A stretch of DNA of 17,253 nt from Candidatus Moraniibacteriota bacterium (GCA_026396205.1 JAPLXF010000061.1:1-17253); one strand, 5' to 3'. Counted from the stretch's first letter, positions 1-5,480 are shown. The notes: generated from the sequence alone by a model not told the origin. Numbers and translations are program-made.

Positions 1-28
1 AGGTTTCAGGTTTCAGGTTTCAGGTTTT
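1..28 (+). repeat. Heptanucleotide tandem array (AGGTTTC)x4 inside the femAB-like reading frame
   Basis: Units at 1-7, 8-14 and 15-21 are identical AGGTTTC; the unit at 22-28 is AGGTTTT. The array begins at the window edge and may extend further left. It lies in the open frame of the femAB-like gene, where the 7-bp period makes successive units read in different frames (VSGFRFQVL). Confidence 0.85.
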
Positions 29-179
29 AGAAAATAATTGGTCTGGGATTACTAAATTTAAATTGGGTTTTGTGCCCAATACCCAGCCAGTTGAATTTCC
101 GGGATCGTATGATATAATCTTAAATCCTAACAAGTACTATCTTTATAAAATACTTCAGAAGTTAAAAAGTATAATATAA
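1..179 (+). CDS. FemAB-family peptidoglycan bridge aminoacyltransferase, C-terminal end (partial)
   Basis: The frame starting at base 3 is open from the window edge to the TAA at 177-179, so this is the last ~58 codons of a gene that starts upstream. The sequence shows an NNWSGITKFKLGF motif followed by FPGSYDIILNP and a KYYLYKIL tail. From family knowledge, this resembles the conserved C-terminus of FemA/FemB/FemX-type transferases (W-x-G-I-T-x-F-K-x-G-F, then a tyrosine/aspartate segment). These enzymes add amino acids from aminoacyl-tRNA to the lipid II stem peptide on the cytoplasmic face of the membrane. The MurE-like ligase 88 bp downstream fits a cell-wall context. The first 28 bases are four copies of a 7-bp repeat read as part of the protein, just before the conserved WSGITKFK stretch. 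The assignment rests on this short C-terminus only. Confidence 0.6.
   Translation, partial: VSGFRFQVLENNWSGITKFKLGFVPNTQPVEFPGSYDIILNPNKYYLYKILQKLKSII
91..118 (+). promoter_or_regulatory. Possible sigma70-type promoter for murE inside the end of the femAB-like gene
   Basis: TTGAAT at 91-96 and TATAAT at 113-118 are separated by 16 bp. This would start transcription near 125 and give a ~140-nt leader before the murE-like start. It lies within coding sequence in an AT-rich genome, so chance resemblance is possible. Confidence 0.35.
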
Positions 180-191
180 ATTAGCTGACTT

Positions 192-226
192 TAATTTCTA
201 ATTTATAATTTCTAATTTCTAATCAA
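192..226 (+). repeat. Heptanucleotide tandem array (TAATTTC)x4
   Basis: Units are TAATTTC 192-198, TAATTTA 199-205, TAATTTC 206-212, TAATTTC 213-219 and a decayed TAATCAA 220-226. It fills the intergenic space between the femAB-like gene and the murE-like gene. Its unit resembles the TAATT-type units that flank the four-helix-bundle gene at 2776. Confidence 0.8.
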
Positions 227-266
227 ATCTCAATTTTAAAATTCCGGAAATTTTTAAAACAGTAAT

Positions 267-1568
267 ATGAACTGGATAAAAAAATTAATTCCTCAAAATC
301 TAAAAAATATATACCATCTTTTTCAGGCGATAATCGCCAATGTTGTTTTTGGTTTTCCTTCACGAAAAATGAAAGTCATCGGAGTAACGGGAACTAACGG
401 TAAAACTACTGTTTGCCAGATGGTGGCTAAGATTTTAGAGGAAAACAATTTGAAAGTAGCCATGGTTTCCACCATCAATTTTAAAATTGGCGGAAAAAAA
501 TGGGTGAATAAAACCAAATTTACCACCCTTTCCAGCTGGTCAATCCAAAAATTTATTGCCGGAGCAGTAAAAGCCGACTGTGAATATCTGGTTTTAGAAA
601 CTTCCTCTCACTCTTTGGACCAATACCGGGTTTGGGGCGTCCAATATCGGACAGCGGTAATTACCAATATTACTCGAGAACATTTGGATTATCATCAAAC
701 CATGGAAGAATATCGTGCTGTGAAACTAGAACTTTTTAAAAAAGCTAAAATAGCGGTGGTTAATTTAGATATGGAAAAGCCGGAGGATTTTTTGGAACTG
801 GAATACGAAAAATTATTAACCTACAGCATCAAAAATGACAAAGCCGATATTTTAGCTAAAGATATTAAACTAAATAAAGATAGTTCACAGTTCACAGTCA
901 ACAGTTCACAGTTTTTTATAAATTTGCTAGGTGAGTTTAATATTGAAAACGCCTTGGCGGCAATTAGTATTGGAATTTCTGAAAATATTCCAATAGAAAA
1001 AATTAAATCAGCGCTGGAAAGAATTAAGGGCATTCCGGGACGGCTGGAATTTATCCCAAATGATAAAAATCTGAACATTGTTATTGATTATGCGGTAACG
1101 CCAGATTCTTTGGAAAAATTGTACGCTTTGATAAAAAAATTAAAATGTCATCCTGAATTTATTTCAGGATCTAATAATGAGATGCCGAAACAAGTTTGGC
1201 ATGACAAGAGTAAAATTATTGCCGTCTTTGGCGCTTGTGGGGAAAGAGACCGTGGCAAAAGGCCGATGATGGGAGAGATAGTTTCTCAAAGTGCCGATTA
1301 TATAATTCTGACCGACGAAGACCCGTACAATGAAGATCCGGTGCAGATTATAGAAGAAGTGGCAGCCGGGATAAAGAATAAAAAATTAGGCGAAAATCTT
1401 TGGAAAATTCTAGACCGCCGCGAAGCCATTAAAAAAGCCTTGCAAATTGCAAAGCATGGAGATTATATAATAATTACCGGTAAAGGCGCGGAAGAAACGA
1501 TGGCGATTGGTAGCCAAAGAATTCCCTGGAACGATAAAAAAGTCATCCAAGAACTGCTGCAAAAATAA
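267..1568 (+). CDS. murE: MurE-like Mur ligase (UDP-N-acetylmuramyl-tripeptide synthetase family)
   Basis: A 433-residue ATP-dependent Mur ligase, expected to add the third stem-peptide residue to UDP-MurNAc-dipeptide in the cytoplasm. The P-loop is TGTNGKTT at residues 41-48. LETSSHSLDQYR (~110-121), NITREHLDYH (~134-143) and Y-R-A-V-K-x-x-LF (~149-157) follow the MurE central-domain pattern. The C-terminal domain has FGACGERDRGKRPMMGEI and then TDEDPYNEDP. The usual ~85-residue N-terminal UDP-binding domain is missing: only ~35 residues precede the P-loop. The DNPR signature of meso-diaminopimelate-adding MurE is replaced by EDPYNEDP, so another third residue is likely (inference). Two repeat elements are translated in frame, at residues ~206-217 and ~294-314. 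The 3' end overlaps the convergent DUF212 gene by 26 bp. No SD precedes the ATG; the upstream sequence is A-rich. Confidence 0.85.
   Translation: MNWIKKLIPQNLKNIYHLFQAIIANVVFGFPSRKMKVIGVTGTNGKTTVCQMVAKILEENNLKVAMVSTINFKIGGKKWVNKTKFTTLSSWSIQKFIAGAVKADCEYLVLETSSHSLDQYRVWGVQYRTAVITNITREHLDYHQTMEEYRAVKLELFKKAKIAVVNLDMEKPEDFLELEYEKLLTYSIKNDKADILAKDIKLNKDSSQFTVNSSQFFINLLGEFNIENALAAISIGISENIPIEKIKSALERIKGIPGRLEFIPNDKNLNIVIDYAVTPDSLEKLYALIKKLKCHPEFISGSNNEMPKQVWHDKSKIIAVFGACGERDRGKRPMMGEIVSQSADYIILTDEDPYNEDPVQIIEEVAAGIKNKKLGENLWKILDRREAIKKALQIAKHGDYIIITGKGAEETMAIGSQRIPWNDKKVIQELLQK
882..912 (+). repeat. Heptanucleotide tandem array (AGTTCAC)x4 inside murE
   Basis: Units are AGTTCAC 882-888, AGTTCAC 889-895, AGTCAAC 896-902, AGTTCAC 903-909 and a partial AGT. 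It is translated as SSQFTVNSSQF within murE, between the ATPase domain and the INLLGEFN segment. Confidence 0.8.
1146..1206 (+). repeat. 61-nt two-armed palindromic element inside murE
   Basis: Outer complementary ends are TGTC (1146-1149) and GACA (1203-1206). Arm 1 pairs TCCTGAA (1151-1157) with TTCAGGA (1163-1169). Arm 2 pairs ATGCCGAA (1182-1189) with TTTGGCAT (1195-1202), including one G-T pair. To my knowledge, TGTCATCCTGA...GGCATGACA resembles a dispersed palindromic repeat seen in many bacterial genomes. Here it is read in frame as CHPEFISGS...MPKQVWHD. Confidence 0.8.
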
Positions 1569-1986
1569 CTGTTAGAATAAATCCTAAAATTCCTCCTACA
1601 ATCACTTCGCTGATGCGATGTCCCATTCTTTCTTTAAGCCTTGGAAATTGTTTTTCATTGACGTTTAATTGCCGGATCAGCATATTGAGATATCTGCCTT
1701 GGTCGCCCATATAGGCGCGAAGTCGGGCCGCATCATCAATGACGATAATGGCGAGAGCCACTGCCACCGCGAAAGCGCCAGTATATATGCCGTTATAAAT
1801 TCCCACTGAAGTTACCAGCGAAATTATAAATCCGGTATGGGCTGAAGGCATGTGCCCGTGTGTCATAGCATAGCGGATATCCCAGCCGTTTTTTAGGGAG
1901 AAGATTATATATTTTACAATCTGCACGATTATCCCCACCGCCATGGGAATGAGGAAAATGTAATAGGGCGAAAGTATTGTTTTCAT
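1543..1986 (-). CDS. Divergent PAP2 family (DUF212) integral membrane protein
   Basis: The protein has 147 residues when started at the ATG at 1984-1986 (MKTILSPYY). It has hydrophobic segments near both ends and in the middle. Family-type motifs are GHMPSAHTGF, a DDAARLRAYMG segment and RMGHRISEVIVGGILG near the C-terminus. From family knowledge, DUF212 proteins are membrane proteins related to PAP2/vanadium haloperoxidase phosphatases, with unproven substrates; a role in lipid-carrier phosphate turnover next to murE would be inference. The frame stays open upstream to a TTG at 2091. That extension is rejected because it would run through a palindromic repeat and the TATAAT of the likely promoter. 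The gene converges on and overlaps the last 26 bp of murE. Confidence 0.8.
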   Translation of the reverse strand: MKTILSPYYIFLIPMAVGIIVQIVKYIIFSLKNGWDIRYAMTHGHMPSAHTGFIISLVTSVGIYNGIYTGAFAVAVALAIIVIDDAARLRAYMGDQGRYLNMLIRQLNVNEKQFPRLKERMGHRISEVIVGGILGFILTVIFAAVLG

Positions 1987-1998
1987 AGTTTTTTCTTT

Positions 1999-2056
1999 AC
2001 CCCGTACCAAAGCCATGGATGCCTGCCTGTAGGCAAGTAAGTCCATGGTGCGGGGT
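1999..2056 (-). repeat. Imperfect palindromic repeat in the 5' leader of the DUF212 gene
   Basis: Eleven bases from 1999 pair with 2046-2056 (ACCCCGTACCA with TGGTGCGGGGT, one G-T pair). An alternative inner pairing joins CCATGGA (2013-2019) with TCCATGG (2042-2048). A TGCCTGCCTGTAGGCA core lies at 2020-2035 and resembles the CTGCCTACCGGCAGGCAG palindrome at 3161-3178. The element lies between the promoter and the ATG, so it would be transcribed in the leader. Confidence 0.7.
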
Positions 2057-2064
2057 TTGCTTCT

Positions 2065-2070
2065 ATTATA
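2065..2070 (-). promoter_or_regulatory. Extended -10 promoter for the DUF212 gene
   Basis: On the minus strand the sequence reads TGCTATAAT, an extended -10 element with TATAAT at 2070-2065. A TTGGAC lies 15 bp upstream, which is short spacing. Transcription would start near 2058 and carry the palindromic leader. Confidence 0.6.
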
Positions 2071-2092
2071 GCACAGTTTGAATCGGTCCAAG

Positions 2093-2121
2093 TTGAAAAA
2101 TTGTAGTATTAGGTGTAGAAT
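2093..2121 (+). promoter_or_regulatory. Promoter for the lemA operon
   Basis: TTGAAA (2093-2098), a 17-bp spacer and TAGAAT (2116-2121) form a good sigma70-type promoter, divergent from the DUF212 promoter. The ~35-nt leader contains a small hairpin, CCGCT-taa-AGCGG (2142-2154), 8 nt before the lemA ATG. Confidence 0.6.
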
Positions 2122-2162
2122 CAGGATAATAATTAACTAAACCGCTTAAAGCGGCCAAAAAT

Positions 2163-2714
2163 ATGAATATCGGATTAATTCTGCTGATTATAATCGCAGT
2201 ACTCGTGGTCTGGGCGATTGCGATTTATAATGGCTTAATTCGCTTAAAAAACCGGGTAGACGAAGCCTGGTCGGATATTGATGTCCAGCTCAAACGACGC
2301 TATGATTTAATCCCTAATTTAGTCAATACAGTTAAAGGTTATGCCTCGCATGAAAAAGAAGTTTTTGAAAAAGTGACTGAAGCCCGAACCAAAGCCATGG
2401 GAGCCGGCACGGCGCAGGACAAGGCACAGGCGGAAAATGTGCTTTCCGGAGCCTTAAAAAGTTTATTCGCGGTGGCGGAAGCTTATCCGGATTTAAAAGC
2501 TAATCAAAACTTTTTGGAACTGCAACGGGAACTGACGGATACGGAAGACAAGATCCAAGCAGCCCGCCGGTTTTACAACGGCAATGTCCGTGACTTCAAC
2601 ATTAAAATTGAAGTATTCCCCAACAACATTTTCGCCGGCATCCTGAATTTTACCAAGCGGGAATTTTTTGAAGCAAATGAAACAGAGAAAAATGCCATAG
2701 AAGTAAAGTTCTAA
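2163..2714 (+). CDS. lemA: LemA family membrane protein
   Basis: The protein has 183 residues, the usual LemA length. An N-terminal membrane segment at residues 3-21 is followed by the family signature (IYNGLIRLKNRVDEAWSDIDVQLKRR...DLIPNLV as separate motifs), a helical domain, and the C-terminal ARRFYNGNVRDFN and FPNNIFAG motifs. LemA proteins have one membrane segment and a helical domain, and are commonly encoded beside the metalloprotease HtpX. Their function is not firmly established, though envelope quality control is the usual suggestion. Here htpX lies downstream but is separated from lemA by a four-helix-bundle gene bounded by inverted repeats. The start is set by the membrane segment; there is no SD. 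Confidence 0.93.
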   Translation: MNIGLILLIIIAVLVVWAIAIYNGLIRLKNRVDEAWSDIDVQLKRRYDLIPNLVNTVKGYASHEKEVFEKVTEARTKAMGAGTAQDKAQAENVLSGALKSLFAVAEAYPDLKANQNFLELQRELTDTEDKIQAARRFYNGNVRDFNIKIEVFPNNIFAGILNFTKREFFEANETEKNAIEVKF

Positions 2715-2744
2715 ACGACCTTTTGTTTTGAATGCTAATTAAGC

Positions 2745-2774
2745 AGTAAATAGTAATTAGTAATTTGTAATTTG
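2745..2774 (+). repeat. Heptanucleotide array forming the left inverted repeat of a four-helix-bundle cassette
   Basis: Units are AGTAAAT 2745-2751, AGTAATT 2752-2758, AGTAATT 2759-2765 and TGTAATT 2766-2772. The 22 bases at 2753-2774 match the reverse complement of 3180-3201 at 20 of 22 positions, so the gene between them is bounded by inverted repeats. The array ends 1 nt before the TTG start. Confidence 0.8.
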
Positions 2775-2775
2775 G

Positions 2776-3156
2776 TTGGAAAAGGAATATTTAAATCTAA
2801 ATAATTTAGAGGTTTATTTGTTGTCCCGACAGCTTTCTGATATCGGATGGAAAATTTATACTGATTTTGACTGGAAATTGCAGAAAATAATAGGTGATCA
2901 ATTTATTGAATCTACTGATTCGGTCGGAGCCAATATTGCAGAAGGCTACGGCCGATTTCATTATCTGGATAAAATAAAATTTTATTATAACGCCAGAGCT
3001 TCCTTGAAAGAAAGCCGGCATTGGTTTGAACTGATGAAGAAAAGAAAATTAATTGATAACCAAATCCAAAAAGATTATCTAAAAATTTACGCTCAACTTT
3101 CGCCCAAACTGAATTCATTTATCGGCGCGACTTATAAAAAAGTAAAAAAATCCTAA
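2776..3156 (+). CDS. Four-helix-bundle protein (23S rRNA intervening-sequence / S23 type)
   Basis: The protein has 126 residues, the usual family length. It carries the characteristic DSVGANIAEGYGRFHYLDK segment and a following YYNARASLKESRHWFELM helix. The family is named for open reading frames within 23S rRNA intervening sequences. It is structurally related to the Avd accessory protein of diversity-generating retroelements, but its biochemical role is unknown. The most plausible start is TTG at 2776, directly after a heptad repeat array; no SD is visible. The gene sits between lemA and htpX, which are normally neighbours, and is flanked by inverted repeats. This suggests an inserted cassette (inference). 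Confidence 0.85.
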   Translation: MEKEYLNLNNLEVYLLSRQLSDIGWKIYTDFDWKLQKIIGDQFIESTDSVGANIAEGYGRFHYLDKIKFYYNARASLKESRHWFELMKKRKLIDNQIQKDYLKIYAQLSPKLNSFIGATYKKVKKS

Positions 3157-3201
3157 TTACCTGCCTACCGGCAGGCAGGCAAATTACGGATTACTAATTA
3201 C
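3154..3201 (-). repeat. Right inverted repeat of the four-helix-bundle cassette, interrupted by a palindrome
   Basis: On the plus strand, 7-bp units TAATTAC (3154-3160), AAATTAC (3181-3187), GGATTAC (3188-3194) and TAATTAC (3195-3201) are visible. A 20-bp insert at 3161-3180, part of the near-palindrome CCTGCCTACCGGCAGGCAGG (3160-3179), splits the first unit from the rest. 3180-3201 is the inverted partner of 2753-2774. The first unit overlaps the stop codon of the four-helix-bundle gene. Confidence 0.8.
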
Positions 3202-3217
3202 TTCTCTGATTTTTTTT

Positions 3218-4114
3218 ATGACCTTATACAATCAGGCAGACAAGAATACCAGGCTCACATATGTTTATATAGTCGGGTTTTTGGTTTTTGTAATCGGTGT
3301 CGGCTATGTTTTTGCCGGCGCCATGGATAACAGCGTCATATTGTATGGCTGCGTTATTTTTTCTGTCATTATGAGCTTCGCGTCCTATTGGTGGAGCGAC
3401 AAAATTGTGCTCGGAATGTTGGGTGCTAAGGAAATTGACCATGAAAATAACCGTGAAATATACCATTTGGCAGAAAATCTTTGCATCACGGCTGGGCTGC
3501 CGGTGCCTAAAATTTATATCATCCAAGACAGCGCGCCCAATGCTTTCGCAACCGGCCGGGATGCCGCGCATGGCGTAATATGTCTCACGACCGGCATTAT
3601 CGACAAGCTGGAAAAAACAGAACTAGAAGGTGTAATCGCCCATGAACTTTCGCATATCGGCAATCGCGATATTTTGCTTTCCACGGTTGTAGTAATTTTG
3701 GTTGGCTTTGTGACTCTTATGGCCGATTGGTTCCGGCGCTGGGCTTTTTTCGGAGGCAGATCAAGAAGCAATGACAGCGAAGGCGGCCAGTTGCGCTTGA
3801 TTTTAATAATTTTGGCGATAGTTTTGTCAATTTTAGCGCCGATTGCCGCAGTTTTGATGCAACTGGCGATTTCCAGAAAAAGAGAATTTTTAGCCGACGC
3901 CGACGGAGCGCTCCTTACCCGCTATCCGGAAGGCTTGGCCAGCGCTTTGGAAAAAATTTCCAAAGATACCGAACCCCTGGAAGCAGCCAACCGCGCCACA
4001 GCGCATCTTTATATTGTGAATCCTTTCAAAGGTAAAAAAGCTTCCAAATTATTTATGACCCATCCACCGATTGAAGAGAGAATTAAAATCTTAAAAGGAA
4101 TGGATATAAAATAG
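3218..4114 (+). CDS. htpX: HtpX-type M48 zinc metalloprotease
   Basis: A 298-residue membrane protease expected to degrade misfolded membrane proteins with its active site facing the cytoplasm. There are membrane segments at ~15-35 and ~38-58, then the zinc site HELSH at 142-146 (ligands H142, H146). The third ligand is E223 in REFLADADG, where D227 is also conserved. Further hydrophobic segments lie at ~153-170 and ~192-215. The C-terminal THPPIEERI motif is typical of HtpX, and the length is normal. Its usual partner lemA lies upstream beyond the four-helix-bundle cassette. There is no SD, with a T-rich stretch before the ATG. The TAG stop is directly followed by the ATG of the next gene, which suggests translational coupling. 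Confidence 0.93.
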   Translation: MTLYNQADKNTRLTYVYIVGFLVFVIGVGYVFAGAMDNSVILYGCVIFSVIMSFASYWWSDKIVLGMLGAKEIDHENNREIYHLAENLCITAGLPVPKIYIIQDSAPNAFATGRDAAHGVICLTTGIIDKLEKTELEGVIAHELSHIGNRDILLSTVVVILVGFVTLMADWFRRWAFFGGRSRSNDSEGGQLRLILIILAIVLSILAPIAAVLMQLAISRKREFLADADGALLTRYPEGLASALEKISKDTEPLEAANRATAHLYIVNPFKGKKASKLFMTHPPIEERIKILKGMDIK

Positions 4115-4528
4115 ATGCAATTCAATAAACCCAAAAACACCGAAAAATATTTCTGGACCGAGCATTCCGTCTATAAAATGCGTCAGTATGGCTTAAGCGC
4201 GCAGCGGATCCTGCGCGTTATTCGTGCGCCTTTCAGGAAAGAAGAAGGGATTGTCAAAAATACCATCGCGGTCATGCAACCGAACAAGCCCGTAAAACAT
4301 ACTTCGGAGATTTGGGTGATGTACCAAACCCGCCGGGCGGGAAATTCAAAATCCAATCCCGCCAAGGCGGGACTAAATCCGAAAATCCCTCATCCGTCGC
4401 TGTGCGCCACCTTCTCCCAAGGGGAGAAGAGGATTAAGATTATTAGCGCTTGGCGGTATCCGGGAGTGAGCCCCAAAAGAAACCCGATTCCGGAAGATAT
4501 ATTAAGCGAAATTGAAAATATAATTTAA
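4115..4528 (+). CDS. Hypothetical protein carrying translated repeat elements
   Basis: I do not recognise a named family. Residues 1-71 (EKYFWTEHSVYKMRQYG, ILRVIRAPFRKEEG, EIWVMYQ) and 107-137 (IKIISAWRYPG, PIPEDILSEI) look like one small alpha/beta domain. The layout is loosely like small RelE- or DUF4258-type folds, but that is only a resemblance. Between the halves, residues ~72-106 are encoded by a composite of palindromic repeats (4329-4432), read in frame as TRRAGNSKSNPAKAG and then IPHPSLCATFSQGEKR. Removing them would rejoin a strand that looks continuous (MYQ...IKIISAWR). The start codon directly abuts the htpX stop. It is probably the last gene of the lemA-htpX unit. Confidence 0.6.
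   Translation: MQFNKPKNTEKYFWTEHSVYKMRQYGLSAQRILRVIRAPFRKEEGIVKNTIAVMQPNKPVKHTSEIWVMYQTRRAGNSKSNPAKAGLNPKIPHPSLCATFSQGEKRIKIISAWRYPGVSPKRNPIPEDILSEIENII
4329..4432 (+). repeat. Composite of three palindromic repeat modules inside a coding gene
   Basis: Module 1 is the palindrome CCCGCCGGGCGGG (4329-4341). Module 2 is TCCCGCCAAGGCGGGA (4357-4372), flanked by short AAATTCA/AAATCCA units. Module 3 runs from ~4387 to 4432 and ends in the hairpin CTTCTCCC (4411-4418) / GGGAGAAG (4422-4429). All three are in frame in the host gene. The CGCC/GGCG core of module 2 recurs at 10040-10049 before the pil operon. Confidence 0.75.
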
Positions 4529-4560
4529 AAAACGGCTCAATCCTAGATAGGATTGAGCCG
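4527..4560 (-). terminator. Intrinsic terminator between convergent genes
   Basis: A 12-bp perfect stem, CGGCTCAATCCT (4533-4544) / AGGATTGAGCCG (4549-4560), has a 4-nt loop. On the minus strand it is followed by six T residues (complement of 4527-4532), so it terminates the L,D-transpeptidase transcript. The plus-strand side has only a weak pyrimidine tract. Confidence 0.85.
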
Positions 4561-4565
4561 CTCTT

Positions 4566-5122
4566 CTATTCAACAATGTTGACTTCGGTTCCGGCTTTTA
4601 ATATGCCGGATCTGATTAGTTTTAAGCCTTCTTCGTTTTTCATGCAGACACATCCACCTGTTACCCTTTTGCCGACCCGAGCTTCGTTATTATTCCCGTG
4701 GATTCTATAAACCTTTCCAAATCCCGGTACCTCGTAAGATAGGTTGGCCTTAAAGGATCCCATAAAGTTGAGTTTATCTCCCGGCAGTATCACATCTGGC
4801 AATTCTATCTCTTTGCTCTTAAGAAAATATTTTTTAGTTCCATTAGTCGGTCGCCACTGCGGGTCTAGCTCTACGGAGGTTATAACTCCTTTACCCAGAG
4901 GATATTTTTTTCCTCTTTTTTTACGGTCGCCACGGAATATTGGTTAAAGAGTACGAGAGTTCCGTCAGGATTTTTTTTATAAACCTGCATCTGGCATTTT
5001 GAGATCGTTATTTCAATGAAATATAAGCATTGATCTGCTGGAGAATTTATCTCCGCCTTTGCTTGAGAAATAAAAATTGATGACGATAGAGCAATAAATA
5101 AAAGAACTAAATTTTTCTTCAT
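4566..5122 (-). pseudogene. L,D-transpeptidase (YkuD family), split by a one-base frame break
   Basis: The start at 5122 has a strong AGGAGGGGG SD. The N-terminal part has a signal peptide (MKKNLVLLFIALSSSIFIS, likely cleaved after AKA at ~23), then YFIEITISKCQMQVY and the start of a YkuD fold. That frame stops at 4880. A -1 shift at an A7 run (minus strand, 4922-4916) joins it to RGKKYPLGKGVITSVELD, LNFMGSF, YRIHGN and the catalytic-cysteine region TGGCVCM, giving ~185 residues. The family makes 3-3 cross-links in peptidoglycan outside the membrane. The span of 557 bases is one short of a codon multiple. It may be a sequencing or assembly indel in the A7 run, a recent pseudogene, or programmed -1 frameshifting on A-AAA-AAA. 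The usual arginine after the catalytic GC-hydrophobic motif is cysteine here. Confidence 0.75.
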
Positions 5123-5204
5123 AACCCCCTCCTGTTTGATTTTTGGTTTTTGTGTATTTAACTAAAATCCAAACAATGTAAAAGCTTACAGGAAACCCAT
5201 ATTA

Positions 5205-5234
5205 TTGTCAATAAATGCGGAAGTGTGTTAGAAT
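5205..5234 (+). promoter_or_regulatory. Promoter for the structured leader and DUF4870 gene
   Basis: TTGTCA (5205-5210), an 18-bp spacer and TAGAAT (5229-5234) preceded by TGT (extended -10). Transcription would start near 5241, about 250 nt before the DUF4870 start codon. Confidence 0.6.
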
Positions 5235-5240
5235 AAAAAC

Positions 5241-5480
5241 AGGTAAAATCTAATTGGGCCCCAGCACGGGGTTTCAATGCAGAGGTAATAATACTCGAAA
5301 TCTTTAGCAACGCATATCGAACAGCCCCGGCACTTTTTCCGAAAATAATCTTAAAATAATATTCAGCAGGCGGCGCGGCATCAACTTCGTTTCTGCTGGT
5401 CGGTGTTTCAGAGATTATATAAGGAAAAAGTGCGGGGCTCTCCAATTCGTTGCAAAATCAAAGATTTTGACGAATTGGGA
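5241..5480 (+). ncRNA. Long structured leader RNA upstream of DUF4870 (unidentified)
   Basis: The gap between the divergent L,D-transpeptidase and DUF4870 genes has no convincing ORF but strong pairing. A 17-bp stem with one bulged G joins 5323-5340 to 5423-5439. Inside it, ATAATCT (5345-5351) pairs with AGATTAT (5412-5418), and CAGCAG (5364-5369) with CTGCTG (5393-5398). Upstream is a CCCC-agcac-GGGG hairpin (5259-5271). A final hairpin, CCAATTCGT (5442-5450) / ACGAATTGG (5470-5478), ends in the DUF4870 SD. GCCCCAGCAC (5258-5267) can also pair with GTGCGGGGC (5430-5438), competing with the main stem, as in a switch. It matches no riboswitch, 6S RNA or tmRNA consensus that I recall. Confidence 0.55.

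Noticed and set aside
1987..2091. N-terminal extension of the DUF212 gene to TTG at 2091
   Set aside because: It would translate the palindromic leader and the -10 promoter element, and adds no family-like sequence.
2163..4528. Insertion sequence with transposase around the four-helix-bundle gene
   Set aside because: No transposase or recombinase is encoded; only the four-helix-bundle ORF lies between the inverted repeats.
5158..5445. Minus-strand ORF of 95 codons in the leader region
   Set aside because: It overlaps the promoter and the strongly paired leader, has no SD and shows no recognisable protein pattern.
5241..5480. tmRNA, 6S RNA or a known riboswitch
   Set aside because: No tRNA-like ends or tag ORF, no central bubble with matching outer stem, and no consensus of the riboswitch classes I know.
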